Positions 1 to 10,162 of a stretch of 64,000 nucleotides of DNA are shown in pieces. Position 1 is the first letter of the stretch; every line of letters starts with the position of its first letter. The notes beneath the pieces were generated by a model. That model had not been told where the DNA came from. It saw nothing but the letters and a program-made list of their open reading frames with translations, and searched no databases. Source of the stretch: Hydractinia symbiolongicarpus (lineage: Eukaryota; Cnidaria; Hydrozoa; Anthoathecata; Hydractiniidae); assembly GCF_029227915.1 (NCBI RefSeq), contig NC_079877.1:32949851-33013850 (forward strand). Reading direction: 5' to 3'. Made by a program: the position numbers and the translations under genes.

Positions 1-124
1 GAGACTTGTAGTTTTCAGAAATGTTTTCATTTTTGATGAGACGCTTAATGAAAGTGGTTTAATCGCCGGCAAACGAAAACCTGCGATTTCCCGTAAATCC
101 CGGACTCGGCCCGTATAGTCAAAA

Positions 125-204
125 GTATACAAAGAAAGTACCCAGGGAGTAAACTCATTTCCCATGTATACAAAGAAAGTACCCTGTGAGTAAACTCATT
201 TCCA
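125..204. repeat. 41-bp offset duplication making a 244-bp compound monomer (example of 29)
   Basis: The segment starting GTATACAAAGAAAGTACCC at 125 recurs 41 bp later at 166. The first copy is of the CCCAGGGAG type and the second of the CCCTGTGAG type, joined at a CCATGTATAC-like junction. The two copies therefore come from different monomer subtypes, which looks like out-of-register recombination rather than simple slippage. The same junction (T of CAT) occurs at 165, 3799, 5056, 6110, 7370, 7817, 26718, 33666, 35534, 36387, 37443, 38702, 39759, 40611, 41668, 42926, 43779, 44836, 47315, 49990, 51249, 52508, 53564, 54823, 55472, 56730, 57989, 59248 and 60507. It supplies the minus-strand ATG of the recurring 64-codon open frames, which are not genes. 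Confidence 0.93.
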
Positions 205-917
205 AAACGATTTTTTAAATTATCTTTTCACCAGTAAAACACATGAGACTTGTAGTTTTCAAAAATGTTTTCATTTTTGATGAGACGCTTAATGAAAGAG
301 GTTTAATCGCCGGCAAACGAAAACCCGCGATTTCACGTAAATCCCGGGTTTGGCCCGTATAGTCGAATGTATACAAAGAAAGTACCCTGTGAGTAAACTC
401 ATTTTCAAAACGATTTTTAAAACTATCTTTTCAACACTAAAACGCATGAGACTTGTAGTTTTCAAAATGTTTTCATTTTTGATGAGACGCTGAATAGAAG
501 AAGTTTAATCGCCGGGAAACGAAAACCCGCGATTTCCCGTAAATCCCGGACTCGGCCCGTATAGTCAAAAGTATACAAAGAAGGTACCCAGGGAGTAAAC
601 TCATTTCCCGAACGATTTTTTAAATTATTTTTTCACCACTAAAACGCATGAGACTTGTAGTTTTCAGAAATGTTTTCATTTTTGATGAGACGCTTAATGA
701 ATGTGGTTTGATAGCCGGCAAACGAAAACCCGCGATTTCCTGTAAATCCCGGGCTTGGCCCGTATAGTCGAATGTATACAAAGAAAGTAGCCAGGGAGTA
801 AACTCATTTCCCGAACGATTTTTTAAATTATTTTTTCACCACTAGAAGGCATGAGACTTGTAGTTTTTAGAAATGTTTTCATTTTTGATGAGACGCTTAA
901 TGAAAGTGGTTTAGTCG

Positions 918-1026
918 CCGGCAAACGAAAACCCGCGATTTCTCGTAAATCCCGGGCTTGGCCCGTATAGGGTCTATATGGGCCGAGTCCGGGGTTTACG
1001 GGAAATGGCGGGTTTTCGTTTGCCGG
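918..1026. repeat. Inverted duplication inside a satellite monomer (hairpin copy 1)
   Basis: The left arm 918-970 (GCCGGCAAACG...CCCGTATAG) is followed by a 3-base spacer and a right arm 974-1026 that is its reverse complement with about 6 mismatches in 53. The right arm, read in reverse, matches the CCCGCCATTTCCCG / CCCCGGACTCGG monomer subtype, not the CCCGGGCTTGG subtype of the left arm. After the right arm the normal forward sequence (TAAATCCC...CGTCCCGTATAG) resumes, so the monomer is 284 bp instead of 203. The structure could extrude as a cruciform or fold as RNA. A second copy lies at 3010-3118. Confidence 0.93.
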
Positions 1027-1170
1027 TAAATCCCTGACTCGTCCCGTATAGTCAAAAGTATACAAAGAAGGTACCCAGGGAGTAAACTCATTTCCCGAAC
1101 GATTTTTTAAATTATTTTTTCACCACTAAAACGCATGAGACTTGTAGTTTTCAGAAATGTTTTCATTTTT

Positions 1171-1964
1171 TTTTATTATTATTATTCATATTTATTTTTT
1201 TTTTTACACAGGTTGACTACGTCAGAATATATACATATCTGGTATCAATGCAGGACCTGTACAAAAATAAATGAAAGTAAAAGCTAAAAATACTATAAAA
1301 ATTTTGTTTCGAAGAGGCATAGTTAGTAAGTGTAGCACTCTTGGATAAAGACGAGTGATGAGTAAGCAAGTAGGCACGTATCAGGATAAGTCACTGTGAA
1401 GGAGAATGGCATAGTTGATCGTAAGTGTGAATGTGTGACTATATATATATTAAAATGTGTCAAAATAATCAAGTAAATAAATAAAATTTTCAGACACTGA
1501 GTCAGAAAGAGGCATCAGAATTGTTAAAACACCAACTGAGGTGAAATGCTATGACAGACTACTAAGAAAGCACAAGTTCAGACATCATCATACACAATGA
1601 TACTGTTTCAAAAGAGGCGTGAGAGGTGATAGAAACACCGATTGAAGTTATGAAAGAAAGACTACCAGGAAAATCATGATTGGCTAGGCACAATACATAA
1701 GTCACATATGAATATATATTACCATTCGTGCTTAGAAATATATCGTTTAAAATTGACAAAATATTTTTCATTTCGTACATCCAAGTTCAGTGTATTGAAC
1801 AATTGTGCACCATAGTAGCTCGTAGTCTTTCGGCCAGCTTCTGTTCTAACTTTTGGTAATCTTATCTGCGACTTGTTACCTCTCGTGTTGATATTATGAT
1901 TCACCAGCTCGTATTGAATATTGCTAACGTTATCAATTTTATGGAGAATCTTGAAAACATCTGT
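1171..1964 (-). mobile_element. 5'-truncated non-LTR retrotransposon (CR1/L2/Jockey-like)
   Basis: About 794 bp of non-satellite sequence split a satellite monomer: CATTTTT ends the left flank at 1170 and TGATGAAACGCC resumes at about 1964-1965. On the minus strand it starts with the last ~80 codons of a reverse-transcriptase polyprotein, then a ~550-bp untranslated region, an AATAAA signal within an A-rich stretch and a short AAT-repeat tail at 1171-1190. The polarity (5' truncation, simple-repeat 3' end) is that of target-primed reverse transcription. No target-site duplication beyond a base or two of T is visible. Its C-terminal protein differs clearly from that of the intact element at 10149, so it is a separate family. 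Confidence 0.85.
1719..1964 (-). pseudogene. C-terminal remnant of a non-LTR reverse-transcriptase polyprotein
   Basis: The minus-strand frame from about 1964 to the TAA at 1719-1721 encodes roughly 80 residues. They include the blocks NHNINTRG, IRLPKVRTEAGRK, YYGAQLFNTL and NFKRYIS. This order (N-x-N-T-R-G, then R-L-P-K-V-R, then G-A-x-L-F/W-N) is the usual extreme C-terminus of CR1/L2/Jockey-type polyproteins in invertebrates. The endonuclease and catalytic RT domains are missing through 5' truncation. The open frame continues upstream into satellite sequence (to 2063), giving a chance fusion without meaning. It is non-functional as a transposase-like enzyme. Confidence 0.82.
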
Positions 1965-3009
1965 TGATGAAACGCCTAATGAATGTGGTTTGATAGCCGG
2001 CAAACGAAAACCCGCTATTTCCTGTAAATCCCGGGCTTGGCCCGTATAGTCGAATGTATACAAAGAAAGTACCCGGGAAGTAAACTCATTTCCCGAACGA
2101 TTTTTTAAATTATTTTTTCACCACTAAAACACATGAGACTTGTAGTTTTCAAAAATGTTTTCATTTTTGATGAGACGCTTAATGAAAGAGGTTTAATCGC
2201 CGGCAAACGAAAACCCGCGATTTCACGTAAATCCCGGGTTTGGCCCGTGTAGTCGAATGTATACAAAGAAAGTACCTTGTGAGTAAACTCATTTTCAAAA
2301 CGATTTTTAAAATTATCTTTTCACCACTAAAACGCATGAGACTTGTAGTTTTCAAAATGTTTTCATTTTTGATGAGACGCTGAATAAAAGAAGTTTAATC
2401 GCCGTCAAACGAAAACCCGCGATTTCCCGTAAATCCCGGACTCGGCCCGTATAGTCAAAAGTATACAAAGAAGGTACCCAGGGAGTAAACTCATTTTCCG
2501 AACGATTTTTTAAATTATTTTTTCACCACTAAAACGCATGAGACTGGTAGTTTTCAAAATGTTTTCATTTTTGATGAGACGCTGAATAAAAGAAGTTTAA
2601 TCGCCGTCAAACGAAAACCCGCGATTTCCCGTAAATCCCGGACTCGGCCCGTATAGTCAAAAGTATACAAAGAAGGTACCCAGGGAGTAAACTCATTTTC
2701 CGAACGATTTTTTAAATTATTTTTTCACCACTAAAACGCATGAGACTGGTAGTTTTCAGAAATGTTTTCATTTTTGATGAGACGCTTAATGAATGTGGTT
2801 TGATAGCCGGCAAAGGAAAACCCGCGATTTCCTGTAAATCCCGGGCTTGGCCCGTATAGTCGAATGTATACAAAGAAAGTACCCAGGGAGTAAACTCATT
2901 TCCCGAACGATTTTTTAAATTATTTTTTCACCACTAGAAGGCATGAGACTTGTAGTTTTTAGAAATGTTTTAATTTTGGATGAGACGCTTAATGAAAGTG
3001 GTTTAGTCG

Positions 3010-3118
3010 CCGGCAAACGAAAACCCACGATTTCCCGTAAATCCCGGGCTTGGCCCGTATAGGGCCTATATGGGCCGAGTTCGGGGTTTACGGGAAATGG
3101 CTGGTTTTCGTTTGCCGG
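3010..3118. repeat. Inverted duplication inside a satellite monomer (hairpin copy 2)
   Basis: Left arm 3010-3062 and right arm 3066-3118, spacer GGC, are arranged exactly as in the copy at 918-1026. The offset between copies is 2092 bp, of which 794 is the truncated retrotransposon; the remaining 1298 equals about six monomers plus the 81-bp extra. The two copies share the breakpoints, so the inversion arose once and was then copied within a larger repeat unit. Confidence 0.92.
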
Positions 3119-3229
3119 TAAATCCCGGACTCGTCCCGTATAGTCAAAAGTATACAAAGAAGGTACCCAGGGAGTAAACTCATTTCCCGAACGATTTTTT
3201 AAGGTATTTTTTCACCACTAAAACGCATG

Positions 3230-6200
3230 AGACTTGTAGTTTTTAGAAATGTTTTCATTTTTGATGAGACGCTTAATGAAAGTGGTTTAATCGCCGGCAA
3301 ACGAAAACCCGCGATTTCCCGTAAATCCCGGGCTTGGCCCGTATAGTCAAATGTATACAAAGAAAGTACCCTGTGAGTAAACTCATTTCCAAAACGATTT
3401 TTTAAATTATCTTTTCACCACTAAAACGCATGAGACTTGTAGTTTTCAAAAATGTTTTCATTTTTGATGAGACGCTGAATAAAAGAAGTTTAATCGCCGG
3501 CAAACGAAAACCCGCCATTTCCCGTAAACCCCGGACTCGGCCCGTATAGTCAAAAGTATACAAAGAAAGTACCTAGGGAGTAAACTCATTTCCCGACCGA
3601 TTTTTTAAATTATTTTTTCACCACTAAAACGCATCAGACTTGTAGTTTACAAAAATGTTTTCATTTTTGATGAGACGCTGAATAAAAGAAATTTAATCGC
3701 CGGCAAACGAAAACCCGCGATTTCCCGTAAATCCCGGACTCGGCCCGTATAGTCAAAAGTATACAAAGAAAGTACCCAGGGAGTAAACTCATTTCCCATG
3801 CATACAAAAAAAGTACCCTGTGAGTAAACTCATTTCCAAAACGATTTTTTAAATTATCTTTTCACCACTAAAACACATGAGACTTGTAGTTTTCAAAAAT
3901 GTTTTCATTTTTGATGAGACGCTTAATGAAAGAGGTTTAATCGCCGGCAAACGAAAACCTGCGATTTCACGTAAATCCCGGGTTTGGCCCGTATAGTCGA
4001 ATGTATACAAAGAAAGTACCCTGTGAGTACACTCATTTTCAAAACGATTTTTAAAATTATCTTTTCACCACTAAAACGCATGAGACTTGTAGTTTTCAAA
4101 ATGTTTTCATTTTTGATGAGACGCTGAATAAAAGAAGTTTAATCGCCGGGAAACGAAAACCCGCGATTTCCCGTAAATCCCGGACTCGGCCCGTATAGTC
4201 AAAAGTATACAAAGAAGGTACCCAGGGAGTAAACTCATTTCCCGAACGATTTTTTAAATTATTTTTTCACCACTAAAACGCATGAGACTTGTAGTTTTCA
4301 GAAATGTTTTCATTTTTGATGAGACGCTTAATGAAAGAGGTTTAATCGCCGGCAAACGAAAACCCGCGATTTCACGTAAATCCCGGGTTTGGCCCGTATA
4401 GTCGAATGTATACAAAGAAAGTACCCTGTGAGTAAACTCATTTTTAACACGATTTTTAAAATTATCTTTTCACCACTAAAACGCATGAGACTTGTAGTTT
4501 TCAAAATGTTTTCATTTTTGATGAGACGCTTAATGAAAGTGGTTTAATCGCCGGCAAACGAAAACCCGCGATTTCCCGTAAATCCCGGGCTTGGCCCGTA
4601 TAGTCAAATGTATACAAAGAAAGTACCCTGTGAGTAAACTCATTTCCAAAACGATTTTTTAAATTATCTTTTCACCACTAAAACGCATGAGACTTGTAGT
4701 TTTTAAAAATGTTTTCATTTTTGATGAGACGCTGAATAAAAGAAGTTTAATCGCCGGCAAACGAAAACCCGCCATTTCCCGTAAACCCCGGACTCGGCCC
4801 GTATAGTCAAAAGTATACAAAGAAAGTACCCAGGGAGTAAACTCATTTCCCGACCGATTTTTTAAATTATTTTTTCACCACTAAAACGCATCAGACTTGT
4901 AGTTTACAAAAATGTTTTCATTTCTGATGAGACGTTGAATAAAAGAAATTTAATCGCCGGCAAACGAAAACCCGCGATTTCCCGTAAATCCCGGACCCGG
5001 CCCGTATAGTCAAAAGTATACAAAGAAAGTACCCAGGGAGTAAACTCATTTCCCATGCATACAAAAAAAGTACCCTGTGAGTAACCTCATTTCCAAAACG
5101 ATTTTTTAAATTATCTTTTCACCACTAAAACACATGAGACTTGTAGTTTTCAAAAATGTTTTCATTTTTGATGAGACGCTTAATGAAAGAGGTTTAATCG
5201 CCGGCAAACGAAAACCTGCGATTTCACGTAAATCCCGGGTTTGGCCCGTATAGTCGAATGTATACAAAGAAAGTACCCTGTTAGTACACTCATTTTCAAA
5301 ACGATTTTTAAAATTATCTTTTCACCACTAAAACGCATGAGACTTGTAGTTTTCAAAATGCTTTCATTTTTGATGAGACGCTGAATAAAAGAAGTTTAAT
5401 CGCCGGGAAACGAAAACCCGCGATTTCCCGTAAATCCCGGACTCGGCCCGTATAGTCAAAAGTATACAAAGAAGGTACCCAGGGAGTAAACTCATTTCCC
5501 GAACGATTTTTTAAATTATTTTTTCACCACTAAAACGCATGAGACTTGTAGTTTTCAGAAATGTTTTCATTTTTGATGAGACGCTTAATGAAAGAGGTTT
5601 AATCGCCGGCAAACGAAAACCCGCGATTTCACGTAAATCCCGGGTTTGGCCCGTATAGTCGAATGTATACAAAGAAAGTACCCTGTGAGTAAACTCATTT
5701 TTAACACGATTTTTAAAATTATCTTTTCACCACTAAAACGCATGAGACTTGTAGTTTTCAAAATGTTTTCATTTTTGATGAGACGCTTAATGAAAGTGGT
5801 TTAATCGCCGGCAAACGAAAACCCGCGATTTCCCGTAAATCCCGGGCTTGACCCGTATAGTCAAATGTATACAAAGAAAGTACCCTGTGAGTAAACTCAT
5901 TTCCAAAACGATTTTTTAAATTATCTTTTCACCACTAAAACGCATGAGACTTGTAGTTTTCAAAAATGTTTTCATTTTTGATGAGACGCTGAATAAAAAA
6001 AGTTTAATCGCCGGCAAACGAAAACCCGCCATTTCCCGTAAATCCCGGACTCGGCCCGTATAGTCAAAAGTATACAAAGAAAGTACCCAGGGAGTAAACT
6101 CATTTCCCATGAATACAAAAAAAGTACCCTGTGAGTAAACTCATTTCCAAAACGATTTTTTAAATTATCTTTTCACCACTAAAACACATGAGACTTGTAG

Positions 6201-6960
6201 TTTTCAAAAATGTTTTCATTTTTGATGAGACGCTTAATGAAAGAGGTTTAATCGCCGGCAAACGAAAACCTGCGATTTCACGTAAATCCCGGGTTTGGCC
6301 CGTATAGTCGAATGTATACAAAGAAAGTACCCTGTGAGTACACTCATTTTCAAAACGATTTTTAAAATTATCTTTTCACCACTAAAACGCATGAGACTTG
6401 TAGTTTTCAAAATGTTTTCATTTTTGATGAGACGCTGAATAAAAGAAGTTTAATCGCCGGGAAACGAAAACCCGCGATTTCCCGTAAATCCCGGACTCGG
6501 CCCGTATAGTCAAAAGTATACAAAGAAGGTACCCAGGGAGTAAACTCATTTCCCGAACGATTTTTTAAATTATTTTTTCACCACTAAAACGCATGAGACT
6601 TGTAGTTTTCAGAAATGTTTTCATTTTTGATGAGACGCTTAATGAAAGAGGTTTTATCGCCGACAAACGAAAACCCGCGATTTCACGTAAATCCCGGGTT
6701 TGGCCAGTATAGTCGAATGTATACAAAGAAAGTACCCTGTGAGTAAACTCATTTTTAACACGATTTTTAAAATTATCTTTTCACCACTAAAACGCATGAG
6801 ACTTGTAGTTTTCAAAATGTTTTCATTTTTGATGAGACGCTGAATAAAAGAAGTTTAATCGCCGGCAAACGAAAACCCGCCATTTCCCGTAAACCCCGGA
6901 CTCGGCCCGTATAGTCAAAAGTATACAAAGAAAGTACCCAGGGAGTAAACTCATTTCCCG
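3230..6960. repeat. HOR of about 1257 bp (six monomers + 41 bp)
   Basis: Diagnostic variants recur at fixed spacing. The CATCAGACTTG monomer start lies at 3635 and 4892. The TTTTTAACACG variant lies at 4441, 5698 and 6752. The 41-bp junctions lie at 3799, 5056 and 6110. Intervals are 1257 and 1257, then 1054 where one monomer is missing from the third unit. Single-base differences separate the units, so they are recent copies. Confidence 0.88.
3308..3340 (-). other. Four-G-tract motif of the satellite core (example of many)
   Basis: On the minus strand the GC-rich core of nearly every monomer holds four GGG tracts. In this example they lie at 3338-3340, 3327-3329, 3318-3320 and 3308-3310, with gaps of 8, 6 and 7 bases. 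This is at the edge of the usual G-quadruplex pattern (loops of 1-7), so quadruplex formation on the minus strand, or an i-motif on the plus strand, is possible but unproven. The CCC tracts are spaced 9-11 bp start to start, about one helical turn. The tracts are kept across most subtypes even where the bases between them vary. Confidence 0.5.
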
Positions 6961-7175
6961 AACGATTTTTTAAATTATTTTTTTTTCACCACTAAAACGC
7001 ATCAGACTTGTAGTTTACAAAAATGTTTTCATTTTTGATGAGACGCTGAATAAAAGAAGTTTAATCGCCGGCAAACGAAAACCCGCGATTTCCCGTAAAT
7101 CCCGGGCTTGGCCCGTATAGTCGAATTTATACAAAGAAAGTACCCTGTGAGTAAACTCATTTCCAAAACGACTTT

Positions 7176-7860
7176 TTAAAGTATCTTTTCACCACTAAAA
7201 CGCATGAGACTTGTAGTTTTCAAAAATGTTTTCATTTTTGATGAGACGCTGAATAAAAGAAGTTTAATTGCCGGCAAACGAAAAAACGCCATTTCCCGTA
7301 AACCCCGGACTCGGCCCATATAGTCAAAAGTATACAAAGAAAGTACCCAGGGAGTAAACTCATTTCCCATGTATACAAAGAAAGTACCCTGTGAGTAAAC
7401 CCATTTCCAAAACGATTTTTTAAATTATTTCTTCACCACTAAAACGCATGAGACTTGTAGTTTTTAAAAATGTTTTCATTTTTGATGAGACGCTTAATGA
7501 AAGTGGTTTAATCGCCGGCAAACAAAAAACCGCGATTTCCCGTAAATCCCGGGCTTGGCCCGTATAGTCGAATGTATACAAAGAAAGTACCCTGTGGGTA
7601 AACTCATTTCCAAAACGACTTTTTAAAGTATCTTTTCACCACTAAAACGCATGAGACTTGTAGTTTTCAAAAATGTTTTCATTTTTGATGGGACGCTGAA
7701 TAAAAGAAGTTTAATTCCTGGCAAACGAAAACCCGCCATTTCCCGTAAACCCCGGACTCGGCCCATATAGTCAAAAGTATACAAAGAAAGTACCCAGGGA
7801 GTAAACTCATTTCCCATGTATACAAAGAAAGTACCCTGTGAGTAAACTCATTTCCAAAAC
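7176..7860. repeat. 447-bp compound-dimer repeat (two monomers + 41 bp)
   Basis: Two adjacent units with 41-bp junctions at 7370 and 7817 (447 bp apart = 2 x 203 + 41) share the TAAAGTATCTTTTCACC linker, CCATATAG in place of CCGTATAG, and TTAATT before the GC core. It is the shortest HOR in the window. Confidence 0.8.
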
Positions 7861-7939
7861 GATTTTTTAAATTATTTCTTCACCACTAAAACGCATGAGA
7901 CTTGTAGTTTTCAAAAATGTTTTCATCTTTGATGAGACG

Positions 7940-8005
7940 CTTAATGAAAGAGGTTTAATCGCTTTGCCGTAAACCCTGGACACGGCCCGTATAGTCAAAA
8001 GTATA
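7940..8005. repeat. Monomer subtype with a 20-bp deletion in the GC core
   Basis: At 7961 the sequence AATCGC jumps to TTTGCCGTAAACC: the 25 bases normally between AATCGC and CGTAAA are replaced by TTTGC, removing one CCC tract. The same subtype, with GGACACGG, is found at 8957, 22397 and 24001. Distances of 996 (5 x 203 - 20) and 1604 (8 x 203 - 20) show that it travels as part of larger units. Confidence 0.85.
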
Positions 8006-10148
8006 CAAAGAAAGTACCCTGTGAGTAAACTCATTTCCAAAACGACTTTTTATTGTATCTTTTCACCACTAAAACGCATGGGACTTGTAGTTTTCAAAAA
8101 TGTTTTCATTTTTGATGAGACGCTGATTAAAAGAAGTTTAATCGCCGGCAAACGAAAACCCGCCATTTCCCGTAAACCCCGGATTCGGCCCGTATAGTCA
8201 AAAGTATACAAAGAAAGTACCCAGGGAGTAAACTCATTTCGAGAACGATTTTTTATATTATCTTTTCACCACTAAAACGCATGAAACTTGTAGTTTTCAA
8301 AAATGTTTTTATTTTTGATGGGACGCTGAATAAAAGAAGTTTAATCGCCGGCAAACGAAAACCCGCGATTTCCCGTAAATCCCGGGCTTGGCCCGTATAG
8401 TCAAAAGTATACAAAGAAAGTACCTTGTGAGTAAACTCATTTCCAGAATGATTTTTTAAATTATTTTTTCACCACTAAAACGCATAAGACTTGTAGTTTT
8501 CAGAAATGTTTTCATTTTTGATGAGAGGCTTATTGAAAGAGGTTTAATCGCCGGCAAACGAAAACCCGCGATTTCCCGTAAATCCCGGGCTTGGCCCGAA
8601 TAGTCAAAAGTATACAAAGAAAGTACCCTGTGAGTAAACTCATTTCCCGAACGATTTTTTATATTATTTTTTCACCACTAAAACGCATGAGACTTGTAGT
8701 TTTCAAAAATGTTTTTATTTTTGATGGGACGCTGAATAAAAGAAGTTTAATTGCCGGCACACGAAAACCCGCGATTTCCCGTAAATCCCGGACTGGGCCC
8801 GTATAGTCAAAAGTATATAAATGAAGTACCCAGGTAGTAAACTCATTTCCCGAACGATTTTTTAAATTATTTTTTCACCACCAAAATGCATGAGACTTGT
8901 AGTTTTCAAAAATGTTTTCATCTTTGATGAGATGCTTAATGAAAGAGGTTTAATCGCTTTGCCGTAAACCCCGGACACGGCCCGTATAGTCAAAAGTATA
9001 CAAAGAAAGTACCCAGGGAGTAAACTCATTTCCCGAACGATTTTTTAAATTATTATTTCACCACTAAAGCTCATGAGACTTGTAGTTTTCAGAAATGTTT
9101 TCATTTTTGATGAGACGCTTAATGAAAGTGGTTTAATCGCCGGCAAACGAAAACCCGCGATTTCCCGTAAATCCCGGACTCGGCCCGTATAGTCAAAAGA
9201 ATACAAAGAAAGTACTCAGGGAGTAAACTCATTTCCCGAACGATTTTTTAAATTTTTTTTTCACCACTAGAACGCATGAGACTTATAGTTTTCAAAAATG
9301 TTTTCATTTTTGATGAGACGCTTATTGAAAGAGGTTTAATCGCCGGCAAACGAAAACCCGCGATTTCCCGTAAATCCCGGACTTGGCCCGTATAGTCAAA
9401 AGTATACAAAGAAAGTACCCTGTAAGTAAACTCATTTCCAGAACGATTTTTTAAATTATTTTTTCACCACTAAAACGCCTAAGACTTGTAGTTTTCAGAA
9501 ATGTTTTCATTTTTGATGAGAGGTTTATTGAAAGAGGTTTAATCGCCGGCAAACGAAAACCCGCGATTTCCCGTAAATACAGGGCTTGGCCCGTATAGTC
9601 AAAAGTATACAAAGAAAGTACCCTGCGAGTAAACTCATTTCCAGAACGATTTTTTAAATTATTTTTTCACCACTAAAACGCATAAGACTTGTAGTTTTCA
9701 GAAATGTTTTCACTTTTGATGAGACGCTTCATGAAAGTGGTTTAATCGCCGGCAAACGAAAACCCGCGATTTCCCGTAAATCCCGGGCTTGGCCCGTATA
9801 GTCAAAAGTATACAAAGAAAGTACCCTGTGAGTAAACTCATTTCCAGAACGATTTTTTAAATTATTTTTTCACCACTAAAACGCATAAGACTTGTAGTTT
9901 TCAGAAATGTTTTCACTTTTGATGAGACGCTTCATGAAAGTGGTTTAATCGCCGGCAAACGAAAACCCGCGATTTCCCGTAAATCCCGGGTTTGGCCCGT
10001 ATACTCGAATGTATACAAAGAAAGTACCCTGTGAGTAAACTCATTTCCAAAACGATTTTTTAAAGTATCTTTTCACCACTAAAAGGCATGAGACTTGTAG
10101 TTTTCAAAAATGTTTTCATTTTTGATGGGACTCTGAATAAAAGAAGTT

Positions 10149-10162
10149 GGTCAAGATGGCGG
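10149..10162 (+). promoter_or_regulatory. TISU/YY1-like initiator over the start codon of the retrotransposon
   Basis: The element begins GGTCAAGATGGCGGA. Positions 10152-10163 match the published TISU consensus SAASATGGCGGC at 11 of 12 bases (C-A-A-G-ATGGCGG-A). TISU combines a YY1 site with a start codon and serves mRNAs with leaders of about 5-30 nt. Here the ATG is only 7 nt from the element's left boundary, so the motif could set both transcription and translation start. The match is seen directly; the function is inferred. The alternative is a 5' truncation that happens to end here. Confidence 0.5.

Larger units (their letters stand above)
1..1170. repeat. Satellite array, about 203-bp monomers (block 1)
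   Basis: Head-to-tail monomers begin with GAGACTTGTAGTTTTC at 1, 245, 448, 650, 853 and 1137. The spacings are 244 (203 plus a 41-bp extra segment), 203, 202 (one A lost from the AAAAA run), 203 and 284 (203 plus an 81-bp inverted duplication). The last monomer is interrupted at 1170 by a retrotransposon. Each monomer runs: poly-T/CATTTTTGATGAGACGC, then a variable block (TTAATGAAAGTGG or TGAATAAAAGAAG), GCCGGCAAACGAAAACCCGC, the CCC-rich core, GTATAGTC, GTATACAAAGAAAGTACCC, GAGTAAACTCATTTCC, then an AT-rich linker ending CACCACTAAAACGCAT. The array enters from beyond the left edge. No gene is seen here; open frames are shadows of the repeat. Confidence 0.97.
1965..10148. repeat. Satellite array, about 203-bp monomers (block 2)
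   Basis: Continuous tandem monomers, about 40 copies, between the two retrotransposons. The part nearest the truncated element (1965-3200) mirrors the first kilobase of the window, including a second inverted-duplication monomer. It is followed by a ~1.26-kb HOR (3.2-7.0 kb), 447-bp compound dimers (7.2-7.8 kb) and a mixed zone (7.9-10.1 kb) with more diverged monomers. Five 41-bp compound monomers are present here (junctions 3799-7817). No gene is seen; an open frame at 8591-8806 on the plus strand is a satellite translation. Confidence 0.96.

Noticed and set aside
3300-3345. CENP-B box in the monomer
   Set aside because: The minus-strand TTTCGTTTGCCGG resembles the start of the box (TTCG), but the essential A and the CGGG at the required distance do not match.
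5916-6110. Recurring minus-strand open frames of 64 codons, and similar 60-121-codon frames along the array, as a small-protein family
   Set aside because: They are translations of the satellite itself. The ATG is created by the 41-bp junction, 203 is not a multiple of 3 so frames shift at each monomer, the longer versions depend on poly-T length, and there is no sign of codon-level constraint.
8591-8806. Plus-strand 71-codon open frames here and at 17570, 19193, 20410 and 21628
   Set aside because: They use a non-ATG start in GTATAG-type satellite sequence and are shadows of the repeat with no recognisable domain.
10147-10155. Start of the polyprotein at TTG 10147
   Set aside because: The TTG straddles the satellite/element junction (TT from the satellite, G from the element). 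The ATG at 10156 lies in a strong TISU-like context.
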